Source: JBFWQM01 sp050249455 (lineage in GTDB: Bacteria; Pseudomonadota; Alphaproteobacteria; MPNO01; VGEU01). From it: a stretch of DNA of 19,434 bases. The notes under the pieces are model-generated. The model was given only the letters and a program-made list of their open reading frames with translations. It was not told the origin of the DNA and did not search any database. The DNA lies in the NCBI GenBank assembly GCA_050249455.1, contig JBFWQM010000082.1, forward strand, positions 1 through 19,434. Reading direction: 5' to 3'. Of this stretch, positions 8,210 to 16,769 are shown in pieces (the stretch's first letter is position 1; every line of letters begins with the position of its first letter). The translations under genes and the position numbers were made by a program.

Positions 8210-9277
8210 ATGAACCGATCCATCCCCGCCGTCGCGGCGCTCGCCGCGCTGCTGCTGGCGGCCGCGCCCGCGATCGCGGCGTCGTTCGACGAGGTGCTGG
8301 CCGGCGCGAAGAAGGAAGGCAAGCTCGTCGTCTGGGTCTCGACCCCGAACAAGGAGACCACCCACGGCGCGCTCGCCGAGGCGTTCAACAAGCGCTTCGG
8401 GCTGCAGACCAAATGGGAGTGGGTCGCCATGCACCCGCAGCAGTCGGTGACGCGGGTGATCACCGAGGCGGCGGCGGGCCGGATCAATGTCGACCTGGTC
8501 GGCGCCGGCAGCGCCGACCACATCAACAAGCTGCGCGAGCGCGACCTGGTCAAGGCCTACCCGTGGGTCGAGACGTTCAAGGCCGCGCTGCCGACCATCG
8601 CCGAACCGGTCGACCGCGTCCTGCCGGAGATCCGCGGCTCGGCGCTGTCTTGGTTCGACAACGTCTACGGCATCGCGTGGAACACCAAGCTGGTGAAGGC
8701 CGAGGACGTGCCGACCCGCCTCGACCAGTTCGCCGACCCAAAGTGGAAGGGCCGCTTCGTGCTGAACGCGCTGGGCGGCGCGCCGCTCGACGTGCTCAGC
8801 CTTTCGGTGGGCGAGGACAAGACGCTCGACCTGGTGCGCAAGCTCGTCGCCAACCAGCCCAACCTGCAGCGCGGCACGCCGTCGGTCAGCAACGCGATCA
8901 CCACCGGCGAGGGCCACATCGGCCTGTCGTCGTACTTCAACGCCGACCGCGCCCAGCGCGGCGGCGAGCCGCAGCAGTTCCGCTTCTTCGAGGACACGAT
9001 CCCGGTCGTGCCGCTGCACGTCTACGTGCCGGAGAAGTCGCCCAACCCCAACACCGCGCGGCTGTTCGCGGCATGGCTGGTGACCGAGGGCGCACGCATC
9101 GCCGAGGAGCGCGAGGCGCCGAGCCGGGTGAGCGACCCCGACTCCAAGCTCGCCAAGGCGGTGAAGACCGAGGCCGGCAAAGCGATGATTGTCGAGGCGA
9201 AGTCGATGGCCGACGTCGAGAAGGCGAGCGCGGTGGCGGAGAAGATCAGCGCGATCTTCACCGGCAAGGCGCGCTGA
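8210..9277 (+). CDS. Periplasmic extracellular solute-binding protein (family 1 / AfuA-like) of the ABC importer
   Basis: The 355-residue secreted receptor has a Sec signal peptide: MNRS, then a hydrophobic stretch of Ala/Leu, then AIA with cleavage near residues 23-24. The mature start SFDEVLAGAKKEGKLVVW is typical of iron/thiamine/organic-acid binding proteins of this class. Other family-like segments are WFDNVYGIAWNT and FADPKWKGRFVL. The ATG at 8210 has the strong Shine-Dalgarno AAGGGAGG at 8197-8204, 5 bases upstream, fitting the high expression such receptors need. I do not see the adjacent tyrosine pair used by classical FbpA to bind iron, so the ligand may not be ferric iron. The hydrolase gene 13 bases downstream suggests an organic ligand, by context only. 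Confidence 0.9.
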   Translation: MNRSIPAVAALAALLLAAAPAIAASFDEVLAGAKKEGKLVVWVSTPNKETTHGALAEAFNKRFGLQTKWEWVAMHPQQSVTRVITEAAAGRINVDLVGAGSADHINKLRERDLVKAYPWVETFKAALPTIAEPVDRVLPEIRGSALSWFDNVYGIAWNTKLVKAEDVPTRLDQFADPKWKGRFVLNALGGAPLDVLSLSVGEDKTLDLVRKLVANQPNLQRGTPSVSNAITTGEGHIGLSSYFNADRAQRGGEPQQFRFFEDTIPVVPLHVYVPEKSPNPNTARLFAAWLVTEGARIAEEREAPSRVSDPDSKLAKAVKTEAGKAMIVEAKSMADVEKASAVAEKISAIFTGKAR

Positions 9278-9290
9278 GGCGGAGCCGACG

Positions 9291-10169
9291 ATGCCCGAGC
9301 GTTCCCGTTCCGCGACCGAGTGGCAGACCGGCCTGGTGCCGGTCGCCAAAAACACCTACGCCTACATCCAGGCCTCCGGCCGCGCCGGCATCAGCAACGC
9401 CGGGCTGATCGTCGGCCCCGACCGCGCCATCGTGCTCGACACCTTGGCGACGACGCCGATGGCGATGGACTTCATCGCCGGCATCCGCCGGGTCACCGAC
9501 CGTCCGGTCAACGAGGTGCTGCTGACCCACCACCACGTCGACCACATCCTGGGCATCCAGAACTTCCTGCCGGCGCGGGTGATTTGCCACAGCCGCTGCC
9601 GGCAGGAGATCATCGCCAACGGCATGGACCTGCCCGAGCGCTGGGCCAAGCGGCGGCCGCAGTTCGCCGCGGGGCTGACCGGCATCCGCGTGTGCCTGCC
9701 CGACGAGACGTTCGACGACCGCGTCACCTTCTACCTCGGCGAGCGCGTGGTGGAGTTCTTCCATCCCGGCGTCCCGGCGCACACCGCGGGCGACGCGATG
9801 CTGCATCTGCCAGCCGAGCGCGTGCTGTTCGCCGGCGACATCTTCTTCTACCGGGTGGTGCCGGCCGGCTTCCAGGGCCACATCGGCCATTGGATCGAGG
9901 TGATCGACCGCGTCCTGGCGATGGAGGACGTGGAGGTGGTGGTGCCCGGCCACGGCCCGGTCGGCACCAAGCGCGAGCTGACCGAGACGCGCGACTGTCT
10001 GGCGCTGATCTACGAGGCGGCGCGCCGCGCCTTCGACCGTGGCCTCACGCCGGAGGAGGCGTGGAACATCCTCGACCTCGGCCCGTTCGCCGACTGGGCC
10101 GACGCCGAGGAGCGCGCCACGGAAGATATCCGCCGCTGCTACCAGGAGTTCCGCGGCGAGCTGGGGTAG
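9291..10169 (+). CDS. Metallo-beta-lactamase-fold hydrolase
   Basis: The 292-residue cytoplasmic protein (no signal peptide) has a complete dinuclear metal site for this fold: HHHVDH at 80-85 (H80, H82, D84, H85), PAHTAGD at 162-168 (H164), AGD at 181-183 (D183) and VVPGHGPVG at 217-225 (H221). The ATG at 9291 is preceded by GGCGGAG at 9278-9284, immediately after the binding-protein stop, so it belongs to the transporter operon. Members hydrolyse lactones, thioesters, amides or other esters. I cannot name the substrate. Its position implies it acts on the imported compound or a product of it. A housekeeping glyoxalase II role is less likely given the divergent C-terminus and operon. Confidence 0.88.
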   Translation: MPERSRSATEWQTGLVPVAKNTYAYIQASGRAGISNAGLIVGPDRAIVLDTLATTPMAMDFIAGIRRVTDRPVNEVLLTHHHVDHILGIQNFLPARVICHSRCRQEIIANGMDLPERWAKRRPQFAAGLTGIRVCLPDETFDDRVTFYLGERVVEFFHPGVPAHTAGDAMLHLPAERVLFAGDIFFYRVVPAGFQGHIGHWIEVIDRVLAMEDVEVVVPGHGPVGTKRELTETRDCLALIYEAARRAFDRGLTPEEAWNILDLGPFADWADAEERATEDIRRCYQEFRGELG

Positions 10170-10189
10170 GGCCGGTACCGCGTTTTTTT
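10152..10189 (+). terminator. Possible rho-independent terminator of the transporter operon
   Basis: CGCGG (10152-10156) can pair with CCGCG (10178-10182), and seven T follow at 10183-10189. The stem is only 5 bp and the loop is long and holds the hydrolase stop codon, so the element is weak. The T7 tract is unusual in this GC-rich window, which is the main support. Confidence 0.35.
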
Positions 10190-10211
10190 GCTCGCTATCG
10201 CGAGCGCCCCT

Positions 10212-10247
10212 CCCCCAACCCCCCTCCCCTCGCGGGAGGGGGTTGGG
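10212..10247. repeat. GC-rich imperfect hairpin between the convergent hydrolase genes
   Basis: CCCCCAACCCCCC and TCCC on the left pair with GGGAGGGGGTTGGG (10234-10247) on the right, with one bulged C and a five-base CTCGC-type loop. It sits in the 115-base gap between two convergent genes and resembles the hairpins at 3806 and 14462. A small separate stem, GCTCGC/GCGAGC (10190-10195 and 10200-10205), precedes it. No T tract follows on either strand. Confidence 0.6.
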
Positions 10248-10284
10248 AGACGGGGCGCCTCCGCCGAATGCTGTAACAGCCGCC

Positions 10285-11328
10285 TCACCCCGGCGCCTGG
10301 AGCAGCCCCTTCATCCCCAACGTGTGGCCGACCACGCGTTCGCCGGCGACCACCTTGTGCGACAGCGTGCCGATGCCCTCGACCTCGAAGGTCGCGGTCT
10401 GGCCGACCTTGATCCAGCGGTGCAGGTCCATCGAGCAGCCGAAGCCGACCGTGCCGGTGCCGAGCACGTCGCCGGGATAGAGCGTCTCGTTGTCCGAGGC
10501 GTAGGCGACCAGGTGCTCGGCGAGGAAGCTGCGCTTGTGGCCGGTGTTGCCCTCGAACCAGGTCTCGCCGTCGACCGCGACGCGCACGTCGAGGTCCGCC
10601 TCGTCGATCTCGTCGGCGGTGACCAGGCACGGGCCCAGCACGGTGCACCAGTCCTTGCGCTTGGTCGGGCCGAACGGCTCGCGCTCGTAGCCGTCGCGGC
10701 AGCTCGGGTCGATCAGGATGGTGTAGCCGGCGATGTGGTCCTTCGCCTGCTCGAAGGTCAGGTTGCTGCCCTGCTTGCCGATCACGATGCCGATCTCGAT
10801 CTCGAGGTCGAGCCGCTCGGTGTAATAGGGATAGGGGATCGGGTCCTCCGGACCGACGATGGTGTCGGGATTTCCCTTGTAGTAGGGCGGCGTGACGTAC
10901 CACGCCGGGCGCTTGGGGAACGGCCGGTCGGCGCGGCTCATGTGCTCCTCGTAGATCGAGAAGTCGCGCAGGCTGTTCGGCCGCGGCACCGGCGCCAGGA
11001 GGCGCACGTCCTTGCGCGCGTAGACCAGCCGCTCGCCGCCGGCGCCGCGCGGGTCGGTGCCCTTGGCGAGCTGCCGCCGGGCGAAGGCGACCGCGTCCTC
11101 GGCCGCCGCGCGCGACTTGTGCGCGCCGCGCAGCCAGCCGATCATGTCGGGCGGCGTGCGCAAGTGCGCCAGCTCGCGCGGCGTCGGCTCGTCGGTCTCC
11201 GCCCTGAGGTGCGCCTCATACGCCGCCGTCAGGTCGGCGATCCGCCCGTCCTGGTGCCCGTCGATCAACGCCCCGATCCGCCGCGCCCTGCCGACAGCCG
11301 TCTCGACCTCGAACGTCACGAGCTTCAC
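10285..11328 (-). CDS. Fumarylacetoacetate hydrolase family protein
   Basis: The 347-residue protein has the FAH C-terminal fold, a metal-dependent class that includes C-C hydrolases, decarboxylases and hydratases of aromatic and keto-acid catabolism. Supporting features are an RDFSIYEEHM segment (121-130), the acidic metal motif LDLEIEIG (E176, E178), ILIDPSCRD (D207) and the late LYPGDVLGTGTVGFG (283-297). The N-terminal 100 residues form the smaller leading domain common in the long FAH family members. The start is GTG at 11328 (MKLVTFEV), with GGGGAGG 6 bases upstream on its strand. It converges on the metallo-beta-lactamase-fold gene. A link to the imported substrate is inference; the exact reaction is not readable from sequence. 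Confidence 0.9.
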   Translation of the reverse strand: MKLVTFEVETAVGRARRIGALIDGHQDGRIADLTAAYEAHLRAETDEPTPRELAHLRTPPDMIGWLRGAHKSRAAAEDAVAFARRQLAKGTDPRGAGGERLVYARKDVRLLAPVPRPNSLRDFSIYEEHMSRADRPFPKRPAWYVTPPYYKGNPDTIVGPEDPIPYPYYTERLDLEIEIGIVIGKQGSNLTFEQAKDHIAGYTILIDPSCRDGYEREPFGPTKRKDWCTVLGPCLVTADEIDEADLDVRVAVDGETWFEGNTGHKRSFLAEHLVAYASDNETLYPGDVLGTGTVGFGCSMDLHRWIKVGQTATFEVEGIGTLSHKVVAGERVVGHTLGMKGLLQAPG

Positions 11329-11364
11329 GCGCCGCCTCCCCGATGGGTTTTTTTCTGCCGTCCC

Positions 11365-11382
11365 GCCCCCGTTCGCGGGGGC
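11365..11382. terminator. Short GC hairpin in the gap after the phosphoribosyltransferase gene
   Basis: GCCCCCG (11365-11371) and CGGGGGC (11376-11382) form a 7-bp stem around TTCG on the plus strand (CGAA on the minus). It lies just past the minus-strand phosphoribosyltransferase stop, where a terminator is expected. On that strand it is followed by an A tract rather than a T tract, so intrinsic termination is doubtful. A T7 run at 11348-11354 lies on the other strand. Confidence 0.3.
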
Positions 11383-11395
11383 CGAGGTTCAGTCG

Positions 11396-12154
11396 TCAGT
11401 CTTCGGCCTCAGGTGAGCGAAGGCCTTTCGCGCGTAAGCGCCGGCTTCGTTCATTTCTTGCCTTAGCGATTGAATTTCCGAGGGACTGAGCATCTCGGAA
11501 TCCGGAGAGGTAGCCGGCTTCTGCGGCCGTGAGGGCGCCGGATTCGATCCCGAACCATTCGCGGATTTCGTCGCCAAATCGCGCCTCCAGATGCCGGACC
11601 TGAGGTGGCTTCGCGGTCAATACACCGCCGCGTCCCGCATTGACAAGCACCACCACGCCGACGACCTCGCCGCCGTTCGTCCGGATATGATTGGCCAGCT
11701 CGGCCAGGGTGCTTCCCATGACCGTGACGTCATCGACGAGGACGTGACGCCGTCCCCGAGTCACTTCGCCGTCGAACATAGCGCGCGAAAGGATGCGTTC
11801 CAGCGGCCGCGCGCCGGTGTGGAAGGCGCGCGACGATTGAACGATCTGCGTTGAGAATTCGGCGCCGATCGCCAATGCGTGCCGCGCCGCCAGCATCAAT
11901 GGGATCTTGTTTCGACCCGCCGCCTCCTCGGCAAGGACCGGCACGAATATGGAATCCGCCGCAAAGCGACGGCGCGTCTCTTCCGCGGCAGCGGAGGTCA
12001 CGCATTCGGCGATCAGATGTTCGGCCGCCAGCGTGTCGCCGGCCTTTGCGTCGAGATAAGCCGCGTGCCGCTTGATCAGCGCGTTGTCGCGATAAGAAGC
12101 GATCGGCGGATCGGCCTCGCCCGGTATGCCGAGGCGGCGGACCGCTTGGGCGAT
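11396..12154 (-). CDS. Phosphoribosyltransferase-domain protein; probable ATC start
   Basis: A type I phosphoribosyltransferase fold is shown by the PRPP-binding loop HVLVDDVTVMGSTLAEL (DD at residues 141-142 in the long form) after an NKIPLMLAARHAL region. Such enzymes move the phosphoribosyl group of PRPP to a base, or act as regulators; the acceptor is unknown. The first conventional start is GTG at 12001 (201 residues), without a Shine-Dalgarno. The frame upstream remains open to 12274 with no ATG, GTG or TTG and reads as credible protein (for example YRDNALIKRH and YLDAKAGDTLAAEHLIAE). A perfect GGAGG at 12163-12167 stands 8 bases before ATC at 12154, which I take as the original start (252 residues). 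It could instead be a mutated ATG, a sequence error, or a truncated gene. It lies 25 bases after the ilvE stop, suggesting an operon. Confidence 0.78.
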   Translation of the reverse strand: MAQAVRRLGIPGEADPPIASYRDNALIKRHAAYLDAKAGDTLAAEHLIAECVTSAAAEETRRRFAADSIFVPVLAEEAAGRNKIPLMLAARHALAIGAEFSTQIVQSSRAFHTGARPLERILSRAMFDGEVTRGRRHVLVDDVTVMGSTLAELANHIRTNGGEVVGVVVLVNAGRGGVLTAKPPQVRHLEARFGDEIREWFGIESGALTAAEAGYLSGFRDAQSLGNSIAKARNERSRRLRAKGLRSPEAED

Positions 12155-12162
12155 GGGCCGAT

Positions 12163-12167
12163 CCTCC
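12163..12167 (-). promoter_or_regulatory. Shine-Dalgarno GGAGG deciding the phosphoribosyltransferase start
   Basis: A perfect GGAGG on the minus strand lies 8 bases upstream of an in-frame ATC and 13 bases past the ilvE stop. No ATG, GTG or TTG in any minus-strand frame follows within the next 90 or so bases, so the ribosome site is unexplained unless ATC is used or an ATG was lost. Confidence 0.6.
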
Positions 12168-12179
12168 GTAGGCCGGTCC

Positions 12180-13049
12180 CTAGACCGTCCGCACCAGCTT
12201 CTCGTAGTCGTCGCGGAGCTGGCGGGTGACCGGGCCGACCTGGAAATTGTATTCGTCGATCTGGCCGACCGCGGTCACCTCGGCGGCGGTGCCGGTGACG
12301 AAGACCTCGTCGGCCTTGTCGAGCTCGGCCGGCATCAGCGCGCGCTCGATCACCTTGATGCCGCGCTTCTTCGCGAGCCCGATCACCGACCGGCGGGTGA
12401 TGCCGTCGAGGAAGCAGTCGGGCTCCGGCGTGTGCAGCTCGCCGTTCTGCACCAGGAACAGGTTGGCGCCGGTCGATTCGGCGAGCCGCCCGCGGTAGTC
12501 CAGCATCAGCGCGTCATCGAAGCCCTTCGCCTCCGCCTCGTGCTTGGACAGCGTGCAGATCATGTAGAGGCCGGACGCCTTCGCCTTCACCGGCGCGGTG
12601 TCCGGCGCCGGGCGGCGCCACGGACCGCGGGTCAGCTTGATGCCTCGGTTGCGCGCTTCGGGCGAAAAGTAGGACGGCCATTCCCACACGCCGATGGCGA
12701 GGTGGATCTTGGTGGCCTGCGCCGACACGCCGAGCTGCTCCGCCCCGCGCCAGGCGATCGGGCGGACATAGGCGTCCTGATGGCCGGCGGCCTTGACGGC
12801 CGCGTTGGTCGCCGCGTCGATCTGCTCGACCGTCCACGGGATCTCGAAGCCCAGGATCTTTCCGGAATCGATCAGCCGCTGCGAATGATCGCGCAGCTTG
12901 AACACCGCGCCGCTGTAGACGCGCTCGCCCTCGAACACGCAGCTCGCGTAGTGCAGGCCGTGGGTCAGGACATGGATCTTGGCGTCGCGCCAGGGGATTA
13001 GCCGGCCGTCGAACCAGATCTCGCCGTCTTGGTCGTCGAAGTTCATCAT
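12180..13049 (-). CDS. ilvE: Branched-chain amino acid aminotransferase
   Basis: This class IV PLP aminotransferase interconverts Val, Leu and Ile with their 2-keto acids using 2-oxoglutarate. The 289-residue length is typical of the alphaproteobacterial form. The N-terminal IWFDGRLIPWRDAKIHVLTHGLHY and FEGERVY are family motifs. The PLP lysine is probably K157 (VKAKASGLYM, 154-163). Further conserved pieces are ESTGANLFLV (191-200), DGITRRSVIGLA (215-226) and EVFVTGTAAEVTAV (248-261). The start is ATG at 13049 or 13046 (MM). It diverges from a PetP-like MarR gene across a 79-base AT-rich region, so the regulator may control it. Other class IV members (D-amino acid transaminase, aminodeoxychorismate lyase) fit less well. 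Confidence 0.94.
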   Translation of the reverse strand: MMNFDDQDGEIWFDGRLIPWRDAKIHVLTHGLHYASCVFEGERVYSGAVFKLRDHSQRLIDSGKILGFEIPWTVEQIDAATNAAVKAAGHQDAYVRPIAWRGAEQLGVSAQATKIHLAIGVWEWPSYFSPEARNRGIKLTRGPWRRPAPDTAPVKAKASGLYMICTLSKHEAEAKGFDDALMLDYRGRLAESTGANLFLVQNGELHTPEPDCFLDGITRRSVIGLAKKRGIKVIERALMPAELDKADEVFVTGTAAEVTAVGQIDEYNFQVGPVTRQLRDDYEKLVRTV

Positions 13050-13128
13050 CGCGGTAACACCCCAGACGAAGACATTTTATTACGAAAAACGGTTGCACCC
13101 AGTAACATTCAGAGGCATATATGTCAAC
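13050..13128. promoter_or_regulatory. AT-rich divergent promoter region between ilvE and the MarR gene
   Basis: This 79-base stretch is markedly AT-richer than the genes around it and must hold the promoters for both divergent genes. For the plus strand, TATATG at 13118-13123 resembles a -10 box, but its -35 partner (TTGCAC about 19 bases upstream) is poor. If used, transcription would begin at or near the regulator ATG. A TTTTATTA stretch near 13075-13082 could serve ilvE. No box is strong enough to assign. Confidence 0.45.
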
Positions 13129-13141
13129 ATGGTTGACGTAA
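13121..13141 (+). other. Six-codon open frame overlapping the MarR start
   Basis: ATG at 13121 to TAA at 13139-13141 encodes MSTWLT, in a different frame from the regulator. AGAGG at 13111-13115 is 5 bases upstream, a better spacing than the 13 bases to the regulator ATG at 13129. It could be a small leader that couples or limits regulator translation, or just chance. No evidence of translation is available. Confidence 0.25.
13123..13137. promoter_or_regulatory. Candidate operator palindrome centred on the MarR start codon
   Basis: GTCAAC (13123-13128) and GTTGAC (13132-13137) are exact inverted repeats separated by three bases, and those three are the regulator ATG (13129-13131). Further matches occur outside the core (13120/13140, 13121/13139, 13118/13142). 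MarR dimers bind short palindromes near their own promoters, so this fits an autoregulatory site, possibly also affecting ilvE. This is inferred from position and symmetry. Confidence 0.5.
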
Positions 13142-13635
13142 AATCCTCCGCAAATCCGCTTTTCCTGCGCGAAGAGGAGCTGCGCCAGGGCATCGAGCTG
13201 CTGTTCTACGGCTATCGCGACTTCACGTCCGAGCCCGACGCGATCCTGGCCGAGTACGGCTTCGGGCGCGCCCATCACCGGGTGATCTATTTCGTCGGCC
13301 GCAACCCGCAGATGACGGTCTCGGAGCTCCTGGGCATACTTAAGATCACCAAGCAGAGCCTGTCGCGCGTCCTGGGTCAACTGGTCGAGCAGGGCTTCAT
13401 CGTGCAGTGCCCCGGCCCGCGCGACCGCCGCCAGCGCCTGCTGGCGCTGACCGAGAAGGGGGCGGAGATGGAACGCCGGCTGTCGGAGCCGCAGCGCGCG
13501 CGCATCGCCAACGCCTATCGTGAGGCCGGCGCCGAGGCGGTGGAGGGCTTCCGCAAGGTGCTGCTCGGCATCGTCAACCCGGAGGACCGCTCGCGCATCC
13601 TGGCGCGCATCGGGACGGAACGGCGCGACCGCTGA
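13129..13635 (+). CDS. MarR-family transcriptional regulator (PetP-like)
   Basis: The 168-residue winged-helix DNA-binding protein resembles the alphaproteobacterial PetP group by its leader LFLREEELRQGIELLFYGYRD and EYGFGRAHHRVIYFVGRNP. The winged helix spans about 62-112: recognition helix region ITKQSLSRVLGQLVEQGF (73-90) and wing GPRDRRQRLLALTEKG (96-111). The start ATG 13129 is best supported by family length; its Shine-Dalgarno (AGAGG, 13 bases away) is unusually distant. In Rhodobacter capsulatus petP precedes petR, but no petR is here: the next gene is a convergent PhzF-family gene one base after the stop. It is divergent from ilvE, an arrangement I recall from other alphaproteobacteria. 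Ligand and regulon are unknown. Confidence 0.87.
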   Translation: MVDVKSSANPLFLREEELRQGIELLFYGYRDFTSEPDAILAEYGFGRAHHRVIYFVGRNPQMTVSELLGILKITKQSLSRVLGQLVEQGFIVQCPGPRDRRQRLLALTEKGAEMERRLSEPQRARIANAYREAGAEAVEGFRKVLLGIVNPEDRSRILARIGTERRDR

Positions 13636-13636
13636 G

Positions 13637-14413
13637 CTAGATGTCGATCGTCCCGGTCAGGTAGAGGACGGCGCGGCCGCCGATCGAAACGCGCGCGCCG
13701 CGGTCTTCGCACCACAGCTCGCCGCCGCGGGCGGAGACCTGGCGCGCGAACAGCGCCTCCCTGCCCAGCGCCGCCGCCCAGTAGGGGATCAGCGTGCAGT
13801 GCGCCGACCCGGTGACCGGGTCTTCCGGGATGCCGTAGGACGGCGCGAAGAAGCGCGAGACGAAGTCGCAGTCCTCGCCCCGCGAGGTGACAATGACGCC
13901 GCCGTCGAACCGGGCGAGCGCCGTCATGTCGGGCGCGAGCGCGCGCACCGTCGCCGCGTCGTCGTAGACGCAGAGCCACTTCGCCGCCGTCAGCACCGCG
14001 CGCGGCGGCGCCCCGAGGGCGGCGGCGAGGCCGTCGGGCGCGACAACCGGCGCCGCCGGCAGCGCCGGGAAGTCGAGCACGAAGCGGTCGCCGTCGCGCG
14101 TCACGTCGAGCCGTCCGCTCTTCGTCTCGAACGCCACCGAGTCGCGGCCGGGCTGCAGCACGGTCATGATCACGAACGCGGACGCCACCGTCGCGTGGCC
14201 GCACAGGTCGACCTCCATGGTCGGCGTGAACCAGCGCAGGGCGTAGCCGCCGCCGGCCGCGACGAAGAATGCCGTCTCCGACAGGTTGTTCTCCGCCGCG
14301 ATCGCCTGCAGCGCTGCGTCCGGCAGCCACCCGTCCAGCGGCACCACCGCCGCCGGGTTGCCGCGGAACACCGCGGAGGCGAACGCGTCGACCTGGTAGA
14401 TTGGCAGGCGCAT
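13637..14413 (-). CDS. PhzF family phenazine-biosynthesis-like / isomerase protein
   Basis: The 258-residue protein has the diaminopimelate-epimerase-like PhzF fold. It is made of two similar halves, the first starting LPIYQVDAFASAVFRGNPAAVV. The conserved catalytic residues are present: E46 in NNLSETAFF, G72-H73 in LCGHATVAS and D198 in PEDPVTGSAHC. The ATG at 14413 is preceded by GGAGG with 5-base spacing, so I prefer it over an in-frame ATG at 14428 and a further upstream start. No other phenazine genes are nearby; most PhzF homologues outside phenazine clusters have no assigned reaction, so isomerase activity is only a family-level inference. The stop converges on the MarR gene with one base between. 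Confidence 0.9.
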   Translation of the reverse strand: MRLPIYQVDAFASAVFRGNPAAVVPLDGWLPDAALQAIAAENNLSETAFFVAAGGGYALRWFTPTMEVDLCGHATVASAFVIMTVLQPGRDSVAFETKSGRLDVTRDGDRFVLDFPALPAAPVVAPDGLAAALGAPPRAVLTAAKWLCVYDDAATVRALAPDMTALARFDGGVIVTSRGEDCDFVSRFFAPSYGIPEDPVTGSAHCTLIPYWAAALGREALFARQVSARGGELWCEDRGARVSIGGRAVLYLTGTIDI

Positions 14414-14461
14414 CTCGACCTCCTGCATCCTTGCGTCGGCGCAATCCCCCACGTCACCCCG

Positions 14462-14491
14462 ACCCTCTCCGCCCCCCGGGGCGGAGAGGGT
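14462..14491. repeat. Perfect GC-rich hairpin upstream of the PhzF gene
   Basis: ACCCTCTCCGCCCC (14462-14475) and GGGGCGGAGAGGGT (14478-14491) are exact inverted repeats with a 2-base CC loop (or a 4-base loop if the inner pair is open). GTCACCCC stands just before it and GCGAGCGCAGCGAGCGGGTG just after. It fills much of the 162-base gap between thiD and the PhzF gene; the rest of the gap shows nothing I can name. It resembles the hairpins at 3806 and 10212. Confidence 0.75.
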
Positions 14492-14575
14492 GCGAGCGCA
14501 GCGAGCGGGTGAGGTGGGTGTCGCCGCCGCACCGATCTATGACGGCGAACAGCGCGAGTCAAAACCGCGAACCGC

Positions 14576-15382
14576 TCACCCGCCGGTGAACGGGCGGACC
14601 GTGTGGCCGTGGTCGATCGGGCCGTGACCGTGGCCGTAGCCGGGGGCGCCGGCGATGGCGGCGTGGACATAGGCCTGGGCGCGGGCGACGGCATCGCGCA
14701 AGGAGAGTCCCTGCGCCAGGCCGGTGGCGATGGCCGAGGCGAGCGTGCAGCCGGTGCCGTGGGTGTGGACTGTGTCGATGCGCGGCTGCTCGAACCACTC
14801 CATGTCGTCCTGCGCGACCAGCAGGTCGCGCACCGCCGGGCCCGGCATGTGGCCGCCCTTGAGGAACACCGCCGGCGCGCCGAGGGTGAGCAGCGCGGTG
14901 GCGGCGTGCACCATGTCGACTTCGGAGTGGATGCCCATGCCGGCGAGCGACTCGGCCTCCGGCACGTTGGGCGTGATGACGGTGGCGATCAGCGCCAGCC
15001 GGCGCTTGAGCGTCGCCTTGGCCTCGTCGGCGAGCAGCGCCGCGCCGCCCTTCGCCACCATCACGGGATCGACCACCAGCGGCGCCGCCGGCGCCATCTC
15101 GTCGAGCACGTCGCACACGGCGTCTATCACCTCCGCCGAATGCAGCATGCCGGTCTTCACGCAATCGACGCCGATGTCCTCGATGCACAGCCGCATCTGC
15201 TGCTGGATGAACTGGATCGGCACGGCGTGGACGCCGTAGACGCCGGTGGTGTTCTGCGCGGTGAGCGCGGTGATGGCGGTCATCGCGTAGCCGCCCAGCG
15301 CGGTCACGGTCTTGATGTCGGCCTGGATACCGGCCCCGCCGCTCGGGTCGGAGCCCGCGATGATGAGCACCCGGCCGCGCAC
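14576..15382 (-). CDS. thiD: Bifunctional hydroxymethylpyrimidine kinase / phosphomethylpyrimidine kinase
   Basis: ThiD phosphorylates HMP and then HMP-P to give the pyrimidine diphosphate used for thiamin. From GTG 15382 the protein has 268 residues. The ribokinase-like fold shows IIAGSDPSGGAGIQADIKT (7-25), VKTGML (75-80), VVDPVMVAKGG (103-113), ITPNVPEAE (136-144) and the anion-hole HGTGCTLASAIA (208-219) with C212. The tail is histidine-rich (GYGHGHGPIDHGHTVRPF). A TTG at 15403 would add seven residues and overlap glmM by 14 bases. I prefer GTG 15382 because MRGRVLIIAGSD matches the usual family N-terminus, but neither has a good Shine-Dalgarno. It is downstream of glmM, probably co-transcribed. 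Confidence 0.93.
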   Translation of the reverse strand: MRGRVLIIAGSDPSGGAGIQADIKTVTALGGYAMTAITALTAQNTTGVYGVHAVPIQFIQQQMRLCIEDIGVDCVKTGMLHSAEVIDAVCDVLDEMAPAAPLVVDPVMVAKGGAALLADEAKATLKRRLALIATVITPNVPEAESLAGMGIHSEVDMVHAATALLTLGAPAVFLKGGHMPGPAVRDLLVAQDDMEWFEQPRIDTVHTHGTGCTLASAIATGLAQGLSLRDAVARAQAYVHAAIAGAPGYGHGHGPIDHGHTVRPFTGG

Positions 15383-15389
15383 GCCGCGA

Positions 15390-16742
<1,353 letters not shown>

Positions 16743-16769
16743 GCGGTTGCCGTCGGCCATGGGTTGCAC

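Noticed and set aside
11348..11354. T7 run as a terminator
   Set aside because: No plus-strand gene ends nearby and no stable hairpin directly precedes it. On the minus strand it is an A run.
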